A DNA stretch of 64,000 bases from an uncultured Halieaceae bacterium (GTDB taxonomy: Bacteria; Pseudomonadota; Gammaproteobacteria; Pseudomonadales; Halieaceae), in contig CALJGI010000011.1 of NCBI GenBank assembly GCA_938074045.1, forward strand, positions 62,001 to 126,000. Reading direction: 5' to 3'. Position numbers and translations under genes: made by a program. Below are positions 50,640 through 60,166 of this stretch, piece after piece. Below the pieces are notes generated by a model. That model was not told the origin of the DNA and made no database searches. It was given only the letters and a program-made list of their open reading frames with translations. How positions within the stretch are numbered: position 1 is the first letter of the stretch; the number at the start of each line of letters is the position of its first letter.

Positions 50640-53321
50640 ATGAGTACATCTGCCGCCGAAGTTGTTCCGCCGCTGTTTTCGCGCAAGGAGTTTGAGTCAG
50701 AGCTGACAGGCAGCAGTGCTGACCTAAGCCTGTTCCGCCGCGCCATCGAAGAGGTTTCCCGCCGGCTTGATGAGCTTTTTATCCAGGGAGCGGACATTCG
50801 CACCCTGATAGCAGAGCGCGCTCATTTTACCGATCAGTTACTCACCACGGCCTGGGGGCAATATACCTGGGAGCCAGACTCGGCGGCACTTGTCGCTGTA
50901 GGTGGCTATGGTCGCGCCGAACTGCACCCCTATTCCGATATTGATCTCCTAATTCTGGTCGATACCCAAAACGAAAGCACCAGGGCCAATATAGAGCAGT
51001 TGGTAACCCTGTTGTGGGATATGAATCTCAAGATTGGTCACAGTGTCAGAACCATCGATGATTGCGTAGAAGAAGCACTCAAGGATATTACGGTCACCAC
51101 CAGCATGATGGAGGCTCGTCTGATCAGTGGCTCCAGCGCGCTGCTGGAACGTCTTTCGCAGGCCACTACCGCGGAACAGATATGGCCCAGCCAGGCGTTC
51201 TTTTCTGCCAAAAGGGAAGAGCAAATCGATCGCCATCGTAAATTCGCCAATTCCGAGTCAAACCTGGAACCAAACATAAAGGGCTCGCCGGGCGGGCTGC
51301 GGGATACCCAGATGATCGGATGGTTTGCCAAACGTCACTTTGGTGTGACCGAGCTCGAGCAACTGGTAGAAATCGGTTTCATGCAGGCTGATGAACTTGA
51401 GACCTTGATCGAGGGGCGAAGCTGGTTATGGCGGGTGCGCTACGCGCTGCATATGATCAGTGGTCGCGCTGAGGAAAGACTGCTTTTCGATCGCCAGCGC
51501 GAGCTGGCTGGCTACTTTGGCTACGAAGACGATGACGCCAACATGGCGGTCGAAGACTTTATGCAGCAATACTACCGCTGGGCGCTGACTCTGTCTCAGC
51601 TCAACGAAGTGCTGATGCAGTACTTTGATGAAGCAATTCTTCATGCCGGCGAAACCCAGGAGACGATCGTGTTGAACGATCGGTTTCAGGTTAGAAATGG
51701 CTATATCGCAATGACATCACCCGATGTCTTTTCCCGCTACCCTCCGGCCTTGCTGGAGATTTTTTATCTCATGAGCCAGCGGACTGATATTGATGGCGTC
51801 AGGGCGTCAACCATCCGTGCGATCCGCGATCACAGCCATCTTATAAATGCACGTTTTCGCGCCGATCCCATCAACCGACAACTATTTATGGATTTGCTGC
51901 GCGCCCCACACAAGGTCGCTCTGCAATTACGCCGTATGAACCGCTATGGGATTCTAGGGCTTTACCTCCCGGAGTTCGGTCAGATTATCGGCAAAATGCA
52001 ACACGATCTGTTCCATGTGTATACAGTAGATGCCCATACGCTGGAAGTGGTAAAAAACATGCGCCGTTTTCAATATGAGGACATGCGCGAAAGATTCCCG
52101 GTGGCGGCAAGAATTGCCAGCCGTCTGCCGCGAATCGAACTGCTCTACATCGCCGGTCTGTATCACGATATTGCCAAGGGTCGCGGTGGCGATCACTCCA
52201 CCCTCGGTGCCGTTGATGCCGAGCGCTTCTGTGAGAATCACGGTATCAGCCCCCGGGATACCCGGCTGGTATGTTGGCTGATCAAGCAACACCTCTTGAT
52301 GTCAGGCGTGGCGCAGCGGCAGGATATTTCCGACCCTGCAGTGATCCAGAATTTCGCGGAAACGGTTGGCGACCAGATACGACTGGATTATCTCTACGCA
52401 CTGACTGTGGCAGACATAAATGCAACCAATCCCACACTGTGGAACCAATGGCGGGCGGCGTTAATGCACCAGCTGTACGCAGAAACCAAGCGCGCGCTGC
52501 GACGGGGACTGGAAAACCCGGTCGACAAGCAGGACCTGATAGAAGAGACCCAGCGAACGGCCACCACGCAGCTTGAAGACCGCGGTTTTACGCGGGAGGA
52601 ACTGGAATCCCTGTGGCAAAACACAGGCGAGGAGTATTTTTTAAGAGAGCGTCCGGAGGACATTGTCTGGCATACCGAGGCGGTAGCCGAACACGGCGAT
52701 CAAGATCAGCCGTTGGTGTTGATTAAGACCAGCTCCGATCATCAGTATGGTGGCGCCACTCAGATTTTTATCTATACGAAACCCTCGGACTATCTCTTCG
52801 CGATTATCACGTCGACGCTGGAACAACTGGATCTCTCTATCCACGATGCCCGTATTTACACTTCTGGCAACAATATGACGATAGATACTTTTTTTGTGTT
52901 GGATGCCGACGGCAAACCGCTGGATAGCAATCCCGTCCGCATAGCCCATATCAGCGCCACATTGCTGGAAAACCTGCGGGATGTGAGTTCACCACCCTCT
53001 ATTTCTCGTCGACGAACCTCCCGACAGCTGAAGCATTTTTCTGTACCCACAGAGACCCGGCTTGTAAACGACGCAAAAAACGGCGTAACTATCCTTGAAA
53101 TAGCAACCCCTGATCGGCCCGGCTTGCTGGCAAATATCAGCCGCATTTTCCTCGACTTTGAGTTGAATCTGAGAGCCGCCAAGATCGCAACGCTGGGCGA
53201 GCGCGTCGAGGATATCTTCTATATTACCGATCGGAACAAGCGCCCTCTTGAGGATGCCGAAACCTGCACAAGACTTCGCGCAACTATCTGCCAGGTCCTC
53301 GATGCCCAGGCAGCGAGCTGA
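50640..53321 (+). CDS. glnD: [Protein-PII] uridylyltransferase / uridylyl-removing enzyme
   Basis: This 893-residue nitrogen sensor modifies PII proteins. The nucleotidyltransferase motif GGYGRAELHPYSDID is at residues 88-102. The HD hydrolase motif is in YHDIAKGRGGDHS near residue 508. Two ACT domains follow (about 705-785 and 820-890), starting FIYTKPSDYLFAIITSTLEQ and ILEIATPDRPGLLANISR. ATG at 50640 follows the map stop by 4 bases, while the open frame extends back into map without homology. Confidence 0.97.
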   Translation: MSTSAAEVVPPLFSRKEFESELTGSSADLSLFRRAIEEVSRRLDELFIQGADIRTLIAERAHFTDQLLTTAWGQYTWEPDSAALVAVGGYGRAELHPYSDIDLLILVDTQNESTRANIEQLVTLLWDMNLKIGHSVRTIDDCVEEALKDITVTTSMMEARLISGSSALLERLSQATTAEQIWPSQAFFSAKREEQIDRHRKFANSESNLEPNIKGSPGGLRDTQMIGWFAKRHFGVTELEQLVEIGFMQADELETLIEGRSWLWRVRYALHMISGRAEERLLFDRQRELAGYFGYEDDDANMAVEDFMQQYYRWALTLSQLNEVLMQYFDEAILHAGETQETIVLNDRFQVRNGYIAMTSPDVFSRYPPALLEIFYLMSQRTDIDGVRASTIRAIRDHSHLINARFRADPINRQLFMDLLRAPHKVALQLRRMNRYGILGLYLPEFGQIIGKMQHDLFHVYTVDAHTLEVVKNMRRFQYEDMRERFPVAARIASRLPRIELLYIAGLYHDIAKGRGGDHSTLGAVDAERFCENHGISPRDTRLVCWLIKQHLLMSGVAQRQDISDPAVIQNFAETVGDQIRLDYLYALTVADINATNPTLWNQWRAALMHQLYAETKRALRRGLENPVDKQDLIEETQRTATTQLEDRGFTREELESLWQNTGEEYFLRERPEDIVWHTEAVAEHGDQDQPLVLIKTSSDHQYGGATQIFIYTKPSDYLFAIITSTLEQLDLSIHDARIYTSGNNMTIDTFFVLDADGKPLDSNPVRIAHISATLLENLRDVSSPPSISRRRTSRQLKHFSVPTETRLVNDAKNGVTILEIATPDRPGLLANISRIFLDFELNLRAAKIATLGERVEDIFYITDRNKRPLEDAETCTRLRATICQVLDAQAAS

Positions 53322-53327
53322 CAAACC

Positions 53328-54515
53328 ATGAATCCGCATTTATCCCAACTGCACCCCTACCCCTTTGAAAAAATGGCAGGTTTGCTAGCGGGCTTATCAC
53401 CTCCTCCAGGTGTTAAACCTATATCGCTTTCAATCGGCGAGCCGGCTCATCCGGCTCCTGAAGTTGCGATGAAAGCGCTGCGAAACAACCTCAACCTGGT
53501 TTCCAGATACCCGGCCACACGTGGCATGCCGGAACTACGTCAGGCCATCAGCCAGTGGGCAGTGCAGCGTTTCCAATTACAAAGCCTGGATGCCGAGTCC
53601 CAGATACTGCCTGTCAGCGGCACACGGGAGGCCCTCTTTGCCATTGCACAAACAGTAATCGACCCGGGCAATCAACCCGTGGTATTGATGCCCAACCCCT
53701 TCTATCAGATATACGAAGGTGCCACGTTGCTGGCGGGCGCCCAACCTGTCTATCTCGAGTGCCTACCCTCGAATAATTATCAGCCAGATCTGGATTCAAT
53801 CACCGACAAGCAATGGCAGTCCTGTCAATTGTTCTATCTTTGCTCGCCGGGCAATCCCACTGGTGCGGTTGCCTCGGTGGAATATCTTCAGAAACTCATC
53901 CAGTTGGCAGATGAACACAATTTTGTGATCGTCAGCGATGAATGCTATTCGGAACTATACCCGGACGAAGACAGCCCGCCCGCTGGTCTGCTTCAGGCAT
54001 GTGCAGATATGGCACGTCATGACTACCATCGCTGCATTGTTTTTCACAGCCTCTCGAAACGTTCCAGCCTGCCTGGATTGCGCTCCGGATTCGTGGCGGG
54101 AGATGCGGAAATACTCCGGGCATTCCTGAAATATCGAACCTATCACGGTGCGGCAATGCCGCTACATCATCAGATGGCGAGTATCGCCGCCTGGTCCGAC
54201 GAAGCGCATGTGCAGGTGAACCGGGCTTTATATCGTGAGAAATTTGACGCGGTCCTGAATGTGCTCACACCTGTTATGAAGGGAAGCCGTCCCGAGGCGG
54301 GCTTTTATCTCTGGCCGGAAACCGCCGTATCGGGCGAGCAGTTTTGTCGTGAATTATACGTACAGCAGGGTGTCACTGTATTACCCGGTGCATATATTGG
54401 ACGTGACTGCGGTGCCGGTAACCCCGGTCATAAGAGGGTTCGAATAGCTCTGGTCGCGCCGCTGGAGCTCTGCATTGAGGCAGCTGAGCGTATTTATCGC
54501 TACCTCTACAACTAG
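53328..54515 (+). CDS. dapC: N-succinyldiaminopimelate aminotransferase
   Basis: This 395-residue class I/II PLP aminotransferase performs the amino-transfer step of the succinylase lysine/diaminopimelate pathway. It shows YPATRGMPELRQAI, VSGTREALFAIAQ, NPFYQIYEGA, SDECYSELY and the PLP Lys in FHSLSKRSSLPGLRSGF. It lies 6 bases after glnD. Normally arsC-dapD-dapE follow at once; here nth, a pseudogene and a membrane-protein gene intervene. Confidence 0.95.
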   Translation: MNPHLSQLHPYPFEKMAGLLAGLSPPPGVKPISLSIGEPAHPAPEVAMKALRNNLNLVSRYPATRGMPELRQAISQWAVQRFQLQSLDAESQILPVSGTREALFAIAQTVIDPGNQPVVLMPNPFYQIYEGATLLAGAQPVYLECLPSNNYQPDLDSITDKQWQSCQLFYLCSPGNPTGAVASVEYLQKLIQLADEHNFVIVSDECYSELYPDEDSPPAGLLQACADMARHDYHRCIVFHSLSKRSSLPGLRSGFVAGDAEILRAFLKYRTYHGAAMPLHHQMASIAAWSDEAHVQVNRALYREKFDAVLNVLTPVMKGSRPEAGFYLWPETAVSGEQFCRELYVQQGVTVLPGAYIGRDCGAGNPGHKRVRIALVAPLELCIEAAERIYRYLYN

Positions 54516-54547
54516 CCGAACTACCACAGGAAACAGCAGACAAGCAC

Positions 54548-55201
54548 ATGCTCAAGCAGGAACGCGCGAATTTCATAGGAAAACGGCTGCAGGAACTTTA
54601 CCCGCAACCTCCTATTCCACTGCAACACCAAGACCCCTACACACTTCTGATCGCTGTGCTTCTTTCCGCACAGTGCACTGACGAAAGGGTCAACCAGGTC
54701 ACGCCCCATCTATTTATGCTGGCCAATACGCCTGCAGATATGGCCAGTAAAACCGTGGATGAGGTGCAACAAATCATACGTCCTTGTGGCCTGGCACCAC
54801 AGAAGGCCAAGGCAATCGTTCGACTCTCAGAAATGCTGATGGAACAATATGAGAGTGAAGTACCCCGGGATATTGCCGCGCTCGAAACACTGCCCGGAGT
54901 AGGCCATAAAACTGCCAGTGTCGTAGTCGCACAAGCATTCGGCGAGCCATCATTCCCGGTTGATACACACATTCATAGACTGGCGCAGCGCTGGGGGCTG
55001 ACCAATGGGCGCAGTGTCACCCAGACCGAGAGAGACCTCAAAAAGCTGTTTCCGCGAGAATCATGGAACGCATTGCATCTCCAGTTTATTTACTATGGAC
55101 GCGAACACTGTTCCGCACGTGGCTGTGACGGCACGGTGTGCGAAATTTGCACCACTTGCTATCCGCGTCGAAAACGACCAGTGCAGACCAGAAAGGCCTG
55201 A
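54548..55201 (+). CDS. nth: Endonuclease III with atypical iron-sulfur Cys spacing
   Basis: This 217-residue DNA glycosylase/AP lyase acts on oxidised pyrimidines. The helix-hairpin-helix LPGVGHKTASVVV carries the catalytic Lys121, and Asp139 is in PVDTHIHRL. The [4Fe-4S] loop usually reads C-x6-C-x2-C-x5-C; here the cysteines are 188, 193, 198, 201 and 204 (x4, x4, x2, x2), with a fifth Cys. The fold is intact up to that loop. It is 32 bases after dapC and is not the usual neighbour at this locus. Confidence 0.93.
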   Translation: MLKQERANFIGKRLQELYPQPPIPLQHQDPYTLLIAVLLSAQCTDERVNQVTPHLFMLANTPADMASKTVDEVQQIIRPCGLAPQKAKAIVRLSEMLMEQYESEVPRDIAALETLPGVGHKTASVVVAQAFGEPSFPVDTHIHRLAQRWGLTNGRSVTQTERDLKKLFPRESWNALHLQFIYYGREHCSARGCDGTVCEICTTCYPRRKRPVQTRKA

Positions 55202-55210
55202 GAAGCTGTC

Positions 55211-55880
55211 GTGACAGCCCCTCACCCGGGTCAACTGCTGGAGGCCGCCGTGCATCACCATAGGGCAAGCCGGCTCAACGAAGCAGCAGCGGCTATCGCG
55301 ACTGTCTGGTACACAACCCCAACCACCCGGTTGCCAGCAATTTGTTGGGGGCCGTACTCCTGCATTCTGCCAGAATCGATCAGGCCAGTGACATTCCAAA
55401 CGCGGTAGTGAACAGACACCCTGGAAGACGCGGTATCTATAGAGCAGATCAACCACATGGAGCAGCTTTGCAAGCACACAACAATATCCGCTCAAGCTCG
55501 AGCCGCACTCGCGTTTGGTCTGGCGACCCCTTTTCCCGCGGACTGCGCGGACATGACACCTTCCTCCGCGGGCAAATTGGCCAATCAATACCTTGCCCAC
55601 ATCGACAGTTTTGGAGATTCTGCCCTGCGTGTTGTAGACAAAATGCCCGCCAATAGCCTGCTGCTGGGACTGGCCGCCGCGGTACTGCCAGGGGCTCACT
55701 TTGTCTATGTGCGACGCCATGCCATCGATACCTGCTGGTCCATCTATAAACGCGATTTCAGTGACTCACATGGCTATAGCCACGATATGGAAAACCTGGG
55801 TGGTTAAGGTCCATCGCCGCATGGGCAGCCTACCAGGAACATCTGATACCGTTGATCGAGACTCTGGAAAAACAATCAAG
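55211..55880 (+). pseudogene. Decayed TPR-sulfotransferase gene
   Basis: Three reading frames together resemble a TPR plus sulfotransferase protein. GTG 55211 opens with GQLLEAAVHHHRASRLNEAA (TPR helix). A shifted frame from about 55300 gives HNPNHPVASNLLGAVLLHSA (next TPR). A third frame (55457-55807) gives VVDKMPANSLLLGLAAAVLP, FVYVRRHAIDTCWSIYKRDF and GYSHDMENLG, the sulfotransferase core. It then shifts again (LRSIAAWAAYQEHLIP) and is lost. Full family members are 500-700 residues, so internal deletions as well as frameshifts are present. It starts 9 bases after nth. Confidence 0.85.
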
Positions 55881-55882
55881 CC

Positions 55883-56290
55883 CTACAAAACCCGTGATGC
55901 AGTGGTGCCCTTCTGCCGCAACCGCAGCCTGGTGCCCAGCTGTATGCCCACGACAACACAAACAAAAAATACGAAATGATGCCAAACCAGCATGCTGCTC
56001 CAAAAACTGAGTTGCACACTGATGGCAATAGCCAACATCACCACAGTGACCGCCAGGCCGTGCTTCAATTCCTCGCGCCCGGCGGCGAGCGCCGAGAAAT
56101 AACCGCAGGTAATCAGCACAAGCAATTGGATCAGTTCTGCCATCAGTGTAAGCGTTACGTCGTAGGTTCCGCCTGTCTCATTGAGCAGCTCCGGGTAAGC
56201 GGACATCAAGGCCCCAACCGATGGCACACAAATCACACCATAGATAACCGGAGCGAGTAACACAGCCGCCATACTTCTTAGCCAGATCAT
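55883..56290 (-). CDS. Small four-helix membrane protein, unknown function
   Basis: This 135-residue protein has four predicted membrane helices (about residues 5-25, 45-65, 75-95, 100-120) and a basic tail (RLRLRQKG). No family is recognised. ATG at 56290 has AGGGA 8 bases upstream; a TTG start 45 bases farther is less likely. It is the only minus-strand gene inside the glnD-dapE block, abuts the end of the sulfotransferase pseudogene and is divergent from arsC, so it probably arrived as an insertion. Confidence 0.65.
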   Translation of the reverse strand: MIWLRSMAAVLLAPVIYGVICVPSVGALMSAYPELLNETGGTYDVTLTLMAELIQLLVLITCGYFSALAAGREELKHGLAVTVVMLAIAISVQLSFWSSMLVWHHFVFFVCVVVGIQLGTRLRLRQKGTTASRVL

Positions 56291-56437
56291 GATATGTATC
56301 CCTGCAGAAATGAAGGACGTGATTATCGCGCGCAACGAGCAGCAAAACCAGACCCGGTGCAGATTGGATGCGGTGCAACTGCGGGTATCCTTTGCTATCC
56401 TAGCGCACCCTCAATTCCTCTGTCTGGAGTTCAAAAC

Positions 56438-56785
56438 TTGCCGAAGCTCTACGGAATAAAAAACTGCGATAGCGTGAAAAAAGCGCGGACATGGCTGGAC
56501 AACAACAAGGTTGATTACGTGTTTCATGATTTCCGAGCTGATGGACTTACCAGCGCGCAGGCGGAAAAATGGCTGGCGCATCTGGGATGGGAGCAGCTGA
56601 TCAATCGACGCAGTACCAGTTGGAAAGCACTGGATGCGGATCAGCGCGCCAGGATGGATACACCGAATGCACTCGCCGCGATACTCGATAATCCAACATT
56701 GATCAAACGCCCATTGCTGGAAATGGGGGACGATGTACGGGTCGGTTTCAGAGCATCAGATTACACTAAAATATTCACCCCCTGA
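56438..56785 (+). CDS. ArsC/Spx-family (YffB-like) reductase
   Basis: This 115-residue thioredoxin-fold protein resembles arsenate reductase and YffB. The N-terminus PKLYGIKNCDSVKKARTWLD carries the single reactive Cys; INRRSTSWKAL and the late KRPLLEM also match. Start TTG at 56438 is set by homology and by GGAG 8 bases upstream; no ATG fits. This gene typically precedes dapD in Pseudomonas-like genomes. The real substrate of YffB-type members is unknown, so arsenate reduction should not be assumed. Confidence 0.9.
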   Translation: MPKLYGIKNCDSVKKARTWLDNNKVDYVFHDFRADGLTSAQAEKWLAHLGWEQLINRRSTSWKALDADQRARMDTPNALAAILDNPTLIKRPLLEMGDDVRVGFRASDYTKIFTP

Positions 56786-56806
56786 ATTGAAAACAGAGAT
56801 ATACAA

Positions 56807-57838
56807 ATGACGCAATCATATTTTGCGCTGGGCTTTGGCATTGGAACCCGCAACTCCCGAGATGAATGGTTGGAGGTTTTTTTCCCCCGGCCGCTACTGA
56901 ATCCTGATCAGCAAACACTGGATGCCATTGCAGAGTGCGGACATGATACAAGCACGCCACTGCACGAACTCTCCTCAGAGAACCTCAATGCAATCTCCAG
57001 CGCGCTGAAATCAACGGACGCTGAACAGGCAGAAATCGTCGGCAAACTGGCGACGAGCAACCAACCAAAGGTATTAGTGATTCTTGCAAGTGATTCACCC
57101 CCGAATTCCGTCCCGGAGGGCTACCTCAAGCTGCACCTGATATCCCATCGCCTGGTAAAACCCCATGGCACTGATCTGACGGGCCTATTCGGTGTACTGC
57201 CCAATGTCGCCTGGACCAACGCCGGCGCAATAGCTGTCGACGAGCTGGCCGAAGCCCAATTGGAAGCCCGTTTACGGGGTGACACACTGGAGGTCAGCTG
57301 CGTCGACAAATTCCCCAAAATGACGAATTACATCGTCCCTGACGGTGTTCGTATCGCCCATACTGCCCGGGTACGGCTGGGCGCATACCTCGGCGAAGGG
57401 ACGACCATCATGCACGAGGGTTTCGTTAACTTTAACGCCGGCACGGACGGTCCGGGCATGATCGAGGGACGCATTTCAGCCGGTGTAGTGGTGGGCAGTG
57501 GATCCGATGTGGGTGGCGGTGCATCCATCATGGGAACGCTTTCTGGCGGCGGTAATCTGGTCAATTCTCTGGGTACTGGTTGTCTCATCGGCGCCAATGG
57601 TGGTACTGGCATCCCCCTGGGAGACAATTGCACCATCGAAGCAGGCCTCTACATTACCGCTGGCACCAAGGTGGTTCTCCTGGATGAACACGGCCACGAG
57701 ATTGAGCAGGTGGCAGCCCGGGAGCTTGCCGGTCAGTCAAACCTGCTATTCCGACGGCACTCGCTGACAGGTGCGGTACAATGCCTGCGCAACAAGTCAG
57801 CCATTGAACTCAACGATGAATTACATGCCCACAATTGA
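56807..57838 (+). CDS. dapD: Tetrahydrodipicolinate N-succinyltransferase
   Basis: This 343-residue enzyme of the lysine/diaminopimelate pathway is of the long form found in Pseudomonas (about 344 residues) rather than the 274-residue Escherichia type. An N-terminal domain (residues 1-165) is followed by left-handed beta-helix repeats such as VRLGAYLGEGTTIMHEGFVN and CLIGANGGTGIPLGDNCTI. It lies 21 bases after arsC and 53 before dapE. Confidence 0.95.
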   Translation: MTQSYFALGFGIGTRNSRDEWLEVFFPRPLLNPDQQTLDAIAECGHDTSTPLHELSSENLNAISSALKSTDAEQAEIVGKLATSNQPKVLVILASDSPPNSVPEGYLKLHLISHRLVKPHGTDLTGLFGVLPNVAWTNAGAIAVDELAEAQLEARLRGDTLEVSCVDKFPKMTNYIVPDGVRIAHTARVRLGAYLGEGTTIMHEGFVNFNAGTDGPGMIEGRISAGVVVGSGSDVGGGASIMGTLSGGGNLVNSLGTGCLIGANGGTGIPLGDNCTIEAGLYITAGTKVVLLDEHGHEIEQVAARELAGQSNLLFRRHSLTGAVQCLRNKSAIELNDELHAHN

Positions 57839-57891
57839 CGGAACTACACCCTTACCATACGCTGCGGTGACAAACAGGAGCAACACTCACT

Positions 57892-59019
57892 GTGAGTGAT
57901 ACGCTGGAACTTGCTTGCGACCTGATACGGCGTGCTTCGGTTACGCCAGAAGATGCTGGCTGTCAGGAGCTGATGATAGAACGCCTGCAGGCCATTGACT
58001 TTGAGGTGACTCGCCTGCCCTTCGGTGATGTCTTGAATTTCTGGGCAGAGCGCGGACAGGACGGTCCTATTCTGGTTTTTGCCGGTCATACCGATGTTGT
58101 ACCCACCGGGCCCCTGGAAGACTGGTCGTCCCCTCCTTTTGAGCCTGAAATCCGGGATGGAATTTTATATGGCCGCGGAGCCGCCGATATGAAGGGCAGT
58201 CTGGCCGCCATGGTGACGGCCTGCGAAGCCTTTGTGCTGGATCATCCTGACCATAGAGGTCGAATCGGATTTCTTATAACCAGCGACGAGGAAGGCCCTG
58301 CTGCGGACGGCACGGTTCGAGTGATGGAGTGGTTGCAAGAGACTGGTCAGAAGATCGATATGTGCCTGGTGGGTGAACCCTCCAGCAGCGCGGTACTCGG
58401 AGACGTTGTCAAAAATGGCCGACGGGGTTCTCTCAATGGCCACCTGACAGTACTCGGCACCCAGGGTCACGTCGCCTACCCGCAGCTCGCCGATAATCCG
58501 ATTCATCGATTGGCGCCAGCATTAAGCGACCTTACCCGTGAGACCTGGGATGAGGGTAACGAATTTTTTCCGCCAACATCCATGCAAATATCGAATATCA
58601 GAGCAGGAACCGGCGCCGGTAATGTGATTCCGGGCACAGTGGATATGGATTTCAATTTTCGTTTTGCCACCACGTCACCCGTAGAGGAATTGCAGAAGCG
58701 TACCCTGGACATTCTCGACCGGCACTCATTGCATTACGAACTGACCTGGCATGTCAGCGGCATGCCATTTTTGACCTCCGGCGGCAGACTGGTAGAGGCA
58801 GCCACAGCCAGCATCTGGGAGTCCCGGGGCATTCGAGCCGAGTTATCTACCGCCGGAGGGACCTCAGACGGTCGTTTTATCGCGCCTACGGGTGCAGAGG
58901 TTCTGGAACTGGGGCCCGTCAACGCCAGCATCCACAAAGTAGATGAACATGTGGAAGCAAGCGACCTGGATCTTCTGGCGGAAATATACCGCCAGACCTT
59001 GGAAAAAGCGCTGCTCTGA
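57892..59019 (+). CDS. dapE: Succinyl-diaminopimelate desuccinylase
   Basis: This 375-residue dinuclear zinc M20 hydrolase releases diaminopimelate. Metal ligands are in [35 protein letters not shown] and the C-terminal [11 protein letters not shown]. The start is GTG at 57892, with AGGAG about 11 bases upstream. It completes dapC-dapD-dapE in the window; it is convergent with sspB with 34 bases between. Confidence 0.97.
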   Translation: MSDTLELACDLIRRASVTPEDAGCQELMIERLQAIDFEVTRLPFGDVLNFWAERGQDGPILVFAGHTDVVPTGPLEDWSSPPFEPEIRDGILYGRGAADMKGSLAAMVTACEAFVLDHPDHRGRIGFLITSDEEGPAADGTVRVMEWLQETGQKIDMCLVGEPSSSAVLGDVVKNGRRGSLNGHLTVLGTQGHVAYPQLADNPIHRLAPALSDLTRETWDEGNEFFPPTSMQISNIRAGTGAGNVIPGTVDMDFNFRFATTSPVEELQKRTLDILDRHSLHYELTWHVSGMPFLTSGGRLVEAATASIWESRGIRAELSTAGGTSDGRFIAPTGAEVLELGPVNASIHKVDEHVEASDLDLLAEIYRQTLEKALL

Positions 59020-59053
59020 CCAGTGTGTAACCCAGCGGGGCACGATCTGTAAT

Positions 59054-59455
59054 CTACTTTACGATTTTCAGACTCGGCCGCAGAGGCGGATCTGCCGGGG
59101 GTGGTTCATGACCTGGACCGGGATCGTCGGGCATCTCGTCCTGATCAAATACCATACCCTGGCCATTTTCACGGGCATAAATACCCATAACAGCGGAGAC
59201 TGGAACATAGACATCGGTGGGGATACCGCCGAAGCGGCCATTGAAACTGACGCCATCGGTGTCAACATGAAAGTTGATGACCGCCGAGGGCGAGACATTC
59301 AGAACTATCTGGCCATCTTTTACGAATTGACGCGGTACATCCACATCATCTGCCAGAGCATTTACTAACAGGTAGGGCGTGCACTGATTATCGATAATCC
59401 ATTCATGCAGCGCCCTGACCATATAGGGACGACTCGATGTCATATCCTGAGACAT
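59054..59455 (-). CDS. sspB: ClpXP protease specificity-enhancing factor SspB
   Basis: This 133-residue adaptor delivers ssrA-tagged and RseA fragments to ClpXP. The conserved fold is SSRPYMVRALHEWIIDNQCT, PYLLVN, VLNVSPSAV and FNGRFGGIPTDVYVPVSAV. A Pro/Asp-rich linker leads to the C-terminal ClpX-binding motif LRPSLKIVK. It lies 11 bases after sspA. Confidence 0.97.
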   Translation of the reverse strand: MSQDMTSSRPYMVRALHEWIIDNQCTPYLLVNALADDVDVPRQFVKDGQIVLNVSPSAVINFHVDTDGVSFNGRFGGIPTDVYVPVSAVMGIYARENGQGMVFDQDEMPDDPGPGHEPPPADPPLRPSLKIVK

Positions 59456-59466
59456 GAGTATCGACC

Positions 59467-60099
59467 TCAGCCCATTCGGATTTCCTGTTCCTGTTCCGAG
59501 AGACTGGCCACAAATGACTCGCGCGCGAACATCCGGTCCATATATGCCAGTAGTGGCTTAACCTGCTTGGTATTGGGCAGATTCACACCCAGAGCCGGCA
59601 GACGCCACAGAAGGGGTGCGAGACAGCAATCTACGATAGTGAATTCCTCACTCATGAAATACGGCTTCTCTGCAAAAATAGGGGCGGTGCCAATCAATTC
59701 TTCCCGCAGATGTTTACGCGCCGTTTCCGCCGCATTCTCATTACCGTTTTCAATCTTGTACACCAGTGAGCACCAGTCTTTCTCAATGCGGTGTATATAC
59801 AGGCGACTCTCGGCACGCGCCACCGGATACACTGGCAGGAGCGGTGGGTGCGGGAAGCGCTCATCAAGATATTCCATCATTACCGTCGATTCATAGAGCA
59901 CCAGATCGCGATCAACCAGAGTCGGCAAGCTGTTGTACGGATTCAGGTCCGCCAGCTCTGCCGGTGGATGGTTCTTGTCCGACTCGATGACGTCAACCGT
60001 AACCCCTTTCTCCGCCAGCACAATACGCACGCGATGGCTGTAATGGCTCCTGCTGTCGGAAAAAAAAGTCATCGAAGATCGTTTTGCAACAACACCCAT
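59467..60099 (-). CDS. sspA: Stringent starvation protein A
   Basis: This 210-residue glutathione-S-transferase-fold protein binds RNA polymerase. The N-terminal thioredoxin-like part ([20 protein letters not shown]) lacks a catalytic Cys, as is normal for Ssp[22 protein letters not shown] and the all-helical C-terminal domain follow. It is 67 bases after the cytochrome bc1 gene. Confidence 0.96.
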   Translation of the reverse strand: MGVVAKRSSMTFFSDSRSHYSHRVRIVLAEKGVTVDVIESDKNHPPAELADLNPYNSLPTLVDRDLVLYESTVMMEYLDERFPHPPLLPVYPVARAESRLYIHRIEKDWCSLVYKIENGNENAAETARKHLREELIGTAPIFAEKPYFMSEEFTIVDCCLAPLLWRLPALGVNLPNTKQVKPLLAYMDRMFARESFVASLSEQEQEIRMG

Positions 60100-60166
60100 G
60101 TGAACTCCTCAAGTAAATACCTCGACGACACCCCTGGTGCCGCGAGCAAGCGATCGGTCTTTTGAC

